NCBI GenBank assembly: GCA_905233995.1 | Contig: CAJOGF010000021.1 | Span: 1-34,841 of the forward strand | Source of the DNA: an uncultured Bacteroidales bacterium | GTDB lineage: Bacteria > Bacteroidota > Bacteroidia > Bacteroidales > UBA3824 | Length of the DNA: 34,841 nucleotides | Reading direction: 5' to 3' | In this document: positions 33,242 through 34,841 of the stretch, one piece after another | Layout of the letters: the number at the start of each line of letters is the position of its first letter | How positions within the stretch are numbered: the first letter of the stretch is position 1 | The notes under the pieces: generated by a model | Database searches by the model: none | What the model was told of the DNA's origin: nothing | Seen by the model: the letters and a program-made list of their open reading frames with translations, nothing else | Made by a program: the position numbers and the translations under genes

Positions 33242-34144
33242 ATGGGCAAGTACATCACATTCGATTGGTTCATCAAGAAACTTCTTCGCAACAAGGGCAA
33301 CAGCGTTGTGTTGGAAGGTTTTTTGAGCGTGTTGTTCAAACGGCAGATAAAGATACAGAAGATACTCGAAAGCGAGGGCAATCAGGAGTTTGAGGAACAG
33401 AAATACAACCGCGTTGACCTCTTGGTAGAAGATTCAGACGGCGAGAAGTTCATCATTGAAGTTCAAAACGATTACGAAATCGACTTTTTTCAACGTATGT
33501 TGTTCGGCACGTCGAAGGTTGTCACGGAATACATCAAGGAAGGTGAGGTATACGGTTCAATTCAAAAAATATATTCCGTCAACATAGTCTATTTTGCGTT
33601 AGGGCAGGGTAAAGGTTATTTTTACAAAGGCACCACCGTGTTTCGCAATATGAGGAACAAACGCGAAGTTCTCAAATTAAGCAAGCGTCAGCAGGAAGTT
33701 TTCAAAAGGAAAAACGTATGGGACATCTTCCCTGAATATTATTTGCTGAGGGTCAATAAGTTTGACGAGGAGGTCAAAGAGCCGTTGCAGGAATGGATTT
33801 CTTTCTTGAAAACAGGCGACATTCCCAAATCTTACACTGCGCAGGGGCTTGCCGAGGCTCGCGAGGTGATGCGTGTTTCTGAACTTGACGAGGAGGAGCG
33901 CAAAGCCTACGAGCGTTACATCGACAGCATCCGCATCAGCCGCAGTGTTGCATTTTCGTATGATGATTTGGGATATACACGAGGCATAGAAGTTGGTCGT
34001 GCTGAAGGTCGTGCGGAAGGACGTGCGGAAGGTGCAAAGCAACAAGCAGTCGAAACAGCCCGAAAAATGAAACTTCGTGGCTATCCCACAGATGTCATCG
34101 CTGATATGACTGGCCTCACCCCCGACGAAATCTCAAAAATTTAA
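33242..34144 (+). CDS. Rpn-family PD-(D/E)XK nuclease/putative transposase
   Basis: The protein has 300 aa from ATG 33242. The N-terminal part (MGKYITFDWFIKKLLRN) and the nuclease core match the Rpn/PDDEXK transposase-like family. The active-site residues are D59 (NRVDLLVED) and E73-x-Q75 (IIEVQN). Members of this family promote RecA-independent recombination in E. coli. A Gly-Arg-Ala-Glu repeat (residues 252-263, three 12-bp units at 33995-34030) leads into a C-terminal helix-turn-helix-like tail (YPTDVIADMTGLTPDEI). The gene is visibly richer in GC than its neighbours (GAGGAG, CGC and GCG codons), suggesting later arrival. It lies next to phage genes at the window edge. Confidence 0.88.
   Translation: MGKYITFDWFIKKLLRNKGNSVVLEGFLSVLFKRQIKIQKILESEGNQEFEEQKYNRVDLLVEDSDGEKFIIEVQNDYEIDFFQRMLFGTSKVVTEYIKEGEVYGSIQKIYSVNIVYFALGQGKGYFYKGTTVFRNMRNKREVLKLSKRQQEVFKRKNVWDIFPEYYLLRVNKFDEEVKEPLQEWISFLKTGDIPKSYTAQGLAEAREVMRVSELDEEERKAYERYIDSIRISRSVAFSYDDLGYTRGIEVGRAEGRAEGRAEGAKQQAVETARKMKLRGYPTDVIADMTGLTPDEISKI
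33995..34030 (+). repeat. Three tandem 12-bp units in the Rpn-family gene
   Basis: The units are GGTCGTGCTGAA, GGTCGTGCGGAA and GGACGTGCGGAA, encoding Gly-Arg-Ala-Glu three times. Because each unit is four codons, copy number can change without shifting the frame. Confidence 0.85.
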
Positions 34145-34153
34145 CATAAAATA

Positions 34154-34185
34154 TTTGCATTTTTCCCCAATAATTCCTATATTTG
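34154..34185 (+). promoter_or_regulatory. Consensus promoter with no obvious gene
   Basis: TTTG at 34154-34157 and TATATTTG at 34178-34185, spacing 20 bp. Downstream, only a 17-codon ORF (34205-34258) precedes the end of the convergent phage gene. Confidence 0.6.
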
Positions 34186-34306
34186 TACTATAAGAATTAA
34201 GCCTATGAACGCAACGCAACGCTATTCCCCGCCAAACCAAACATCGCCACTTTTGTAACCCTTCCCCTTACAAATTTCCCCGAAAAATTATCAACGAAAA
34301 ATCGTT

Positions 34307-34777
34307 TTAGTGTTTTATTTTTTCGTCTTCGTAATCGGCTTGATTAAACGGTTGAACAGGTTGCGCAATATTGGAAGTTGCACTACCAGCCACGGGATGA
34401 ACGTGAGTATTAAAAGCATTGACCAATGCGTTTAACTTGTCAGTGAGTTCTTTAATTTTTATTAACCCTCCCAACTTGCCACCGTTAAATATCACCGTTT
34501 CCGCCTTTTCAACCATCAATACCACTAAATCGCGCATTTTACCGTTGGAAAGGTCAGCCACTAATACCGTACTACCAACCGCTGGCTTTATAATCATTGT
34601 CGTTAAACTTTGCGAAAATCCGCATACCAACCGCACGTTTTTATGCTCCAAGCCTTGGTATTTAATACTACATTCTGTATCTTTGCTTTCGGTAACCACG
34701 GCTTCAAACAGTGTTAAACCGCTGTTATAAGCCGCAATGTTACGTATTATTTGTTTAATTTCTGATTCTTTACTCAT
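34307..34777 (-). CDS. Phage baseplate/tail spike-like protein
   Basis: The protein has 156 aa. An N-terminal helical stretch is followed by an OB-like beta region (TLFEAVVTESKDTECSIKY, RLVCGFSQSLTTMIIKPAVGSTVLVADL). Then comes a segment with FNGGKLGGLIKIKELTDKLNALVNAFNTHVH, which recurs in baseplate/spike proteins of tailed phages, notably Mu-like prophages of Bacteroidota. A conserved HxH is included (HVH). It points left and is preceded on the same strand by another partial gene, so a prophage or tail-derived element probably extends to the right of the window. No integrase or att site is visible here. Confidence 0.72.
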   Translation of the reverse strand: MSKESEIKQIIRNIAAYNSGLTLFEAVVTESKDTECSIKYQGLEHKNVRLVCGFSQSLTTMIIKPAVGSTVLVADLSNGKMRDLVVLMVEKAETVIFNGGKLGGLIKIKELTDKLNALVNAFNTHVHPVAGSATSNIAQPVQPFNQADYEDEKIKH

Positions 34778-34789
34778 GATGAAAAAGTT

Positions 34790-34841
34790 TTATTGTTCAG
34801 TTTCCGCCATACTGTCTTTCACTGAAAAAAGTTGACTCAAA
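34790..34841 (-). CDS. 3' end of an upstream phage-region gene (partial)
   Basis: Only 16 codons and a stop are visible, reading LSQLFSVKDSMAETEQ on the minus strand and ending at 34790. The gap to the tail gene's ATG (34777) is 12 bp, typical of a phage tail operon. Too short to assign. Confidence 0.35.
   Translation of the reverse strand, partial: LSQLFSVKDSMAETEQ

Noticed and set aside
34205..34258. 17-codon ORF behind the orphan promoter as a gene
   Set aside because: No family resemblance or ribosome-binding evidence; kept only as part of a finding.

Overview
The window looks like the chromosome of a low-GC member of the Bacteroidota, probably Bacteroidales-like. The evidence seen in the sequence is: repeated promoters of the Bacteroidota type (TTTG, about 20 bp, TAnnTTTG) and almost no purine-rich Shine-Dalgarno sites; the gene order rplY-pth-hslR; a DksA homologue without zinc cysteines; a DUF4143 ATPase; TPR-membrane-HTH regulators; and a PorT-like barrel. 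Trp is encoded by TGG and several genes end in TGA, so the code is the standard one.

Layout, left to right. 1-0.7 kb: the tail of an Rpn/PD-(D/E)XK-type mobile nuclease protein, cut by the window edge. 0.8-5.3 kb: ileS (long eukaryote-like type), dksA-like, efp. 5.4-8.3 kb: a signalling pair, a SpoIIE/PP2C phosphatase followed by a membrane hybrid sensor with a degenerate ATPase domain. 8.3-12.1 kb: a WecE-like sugar aminotransferase divergent from a YfhO-family membrane protein, suggesting surface glycan work. 12.1-13.6 kb: two overlapping unknown genes. 13.8-16.5 kb: Xaa-Pro aminopeptidase and a secreted GH27 alpha-galactosidase. 16.5-18.4 kb: folB, a tiny HARE-HTH-like protein, and a DUF4143 ATPase broken by an in-frame TGA. 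18.6-20.4 kb: glnS. 20.4-24.9 kb: a membrane-tethered TPR-HTH regulator divergent from a three-gene envelope cassette (small secreted protein, large lipoprotein, outer-membrane barrel). 25.1-28.1 kb: tRNA-Gln, a REC-GAF-PAS histidine kinase, a double-receiver protein, tRNA-Cys. 28.2-32.3 kb: a damaged kdsB-like gene, gltX, rplY, pth, hslR. 32.5-33.1 kb: purN. 33.2-34.8 kb: a second, GC-richer Rpn-type protein, then a minus-strand phage tail/baseplate gene and the end of another phage gene at the edge.

Most of the window is translation and housekeeping (three aminoacyl-tRNA synthetases, EF-P, bL25, Pth, HslR, PurN, FolB) with short accessory insertions. The parts most worth a second look are the regulator/envelope cassette at 20.4-24.9 kb with an inverted repeat in its control region; three evenly spaced (33 bp) palindromes upstream of the broken ATPase; two apparently fresh gene lesions (DUF4143 ATPase and kdsB-like); a pseudo-receiver with Cys at the phosphorylation position; and an isoleucyl-tRNA synthetase with the swapped GxHH signature associated with mupirocin hyper-resistance. 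There is no CRISPR array or complete insertion sequence, and no gene-free stretch longer than 300 bases.
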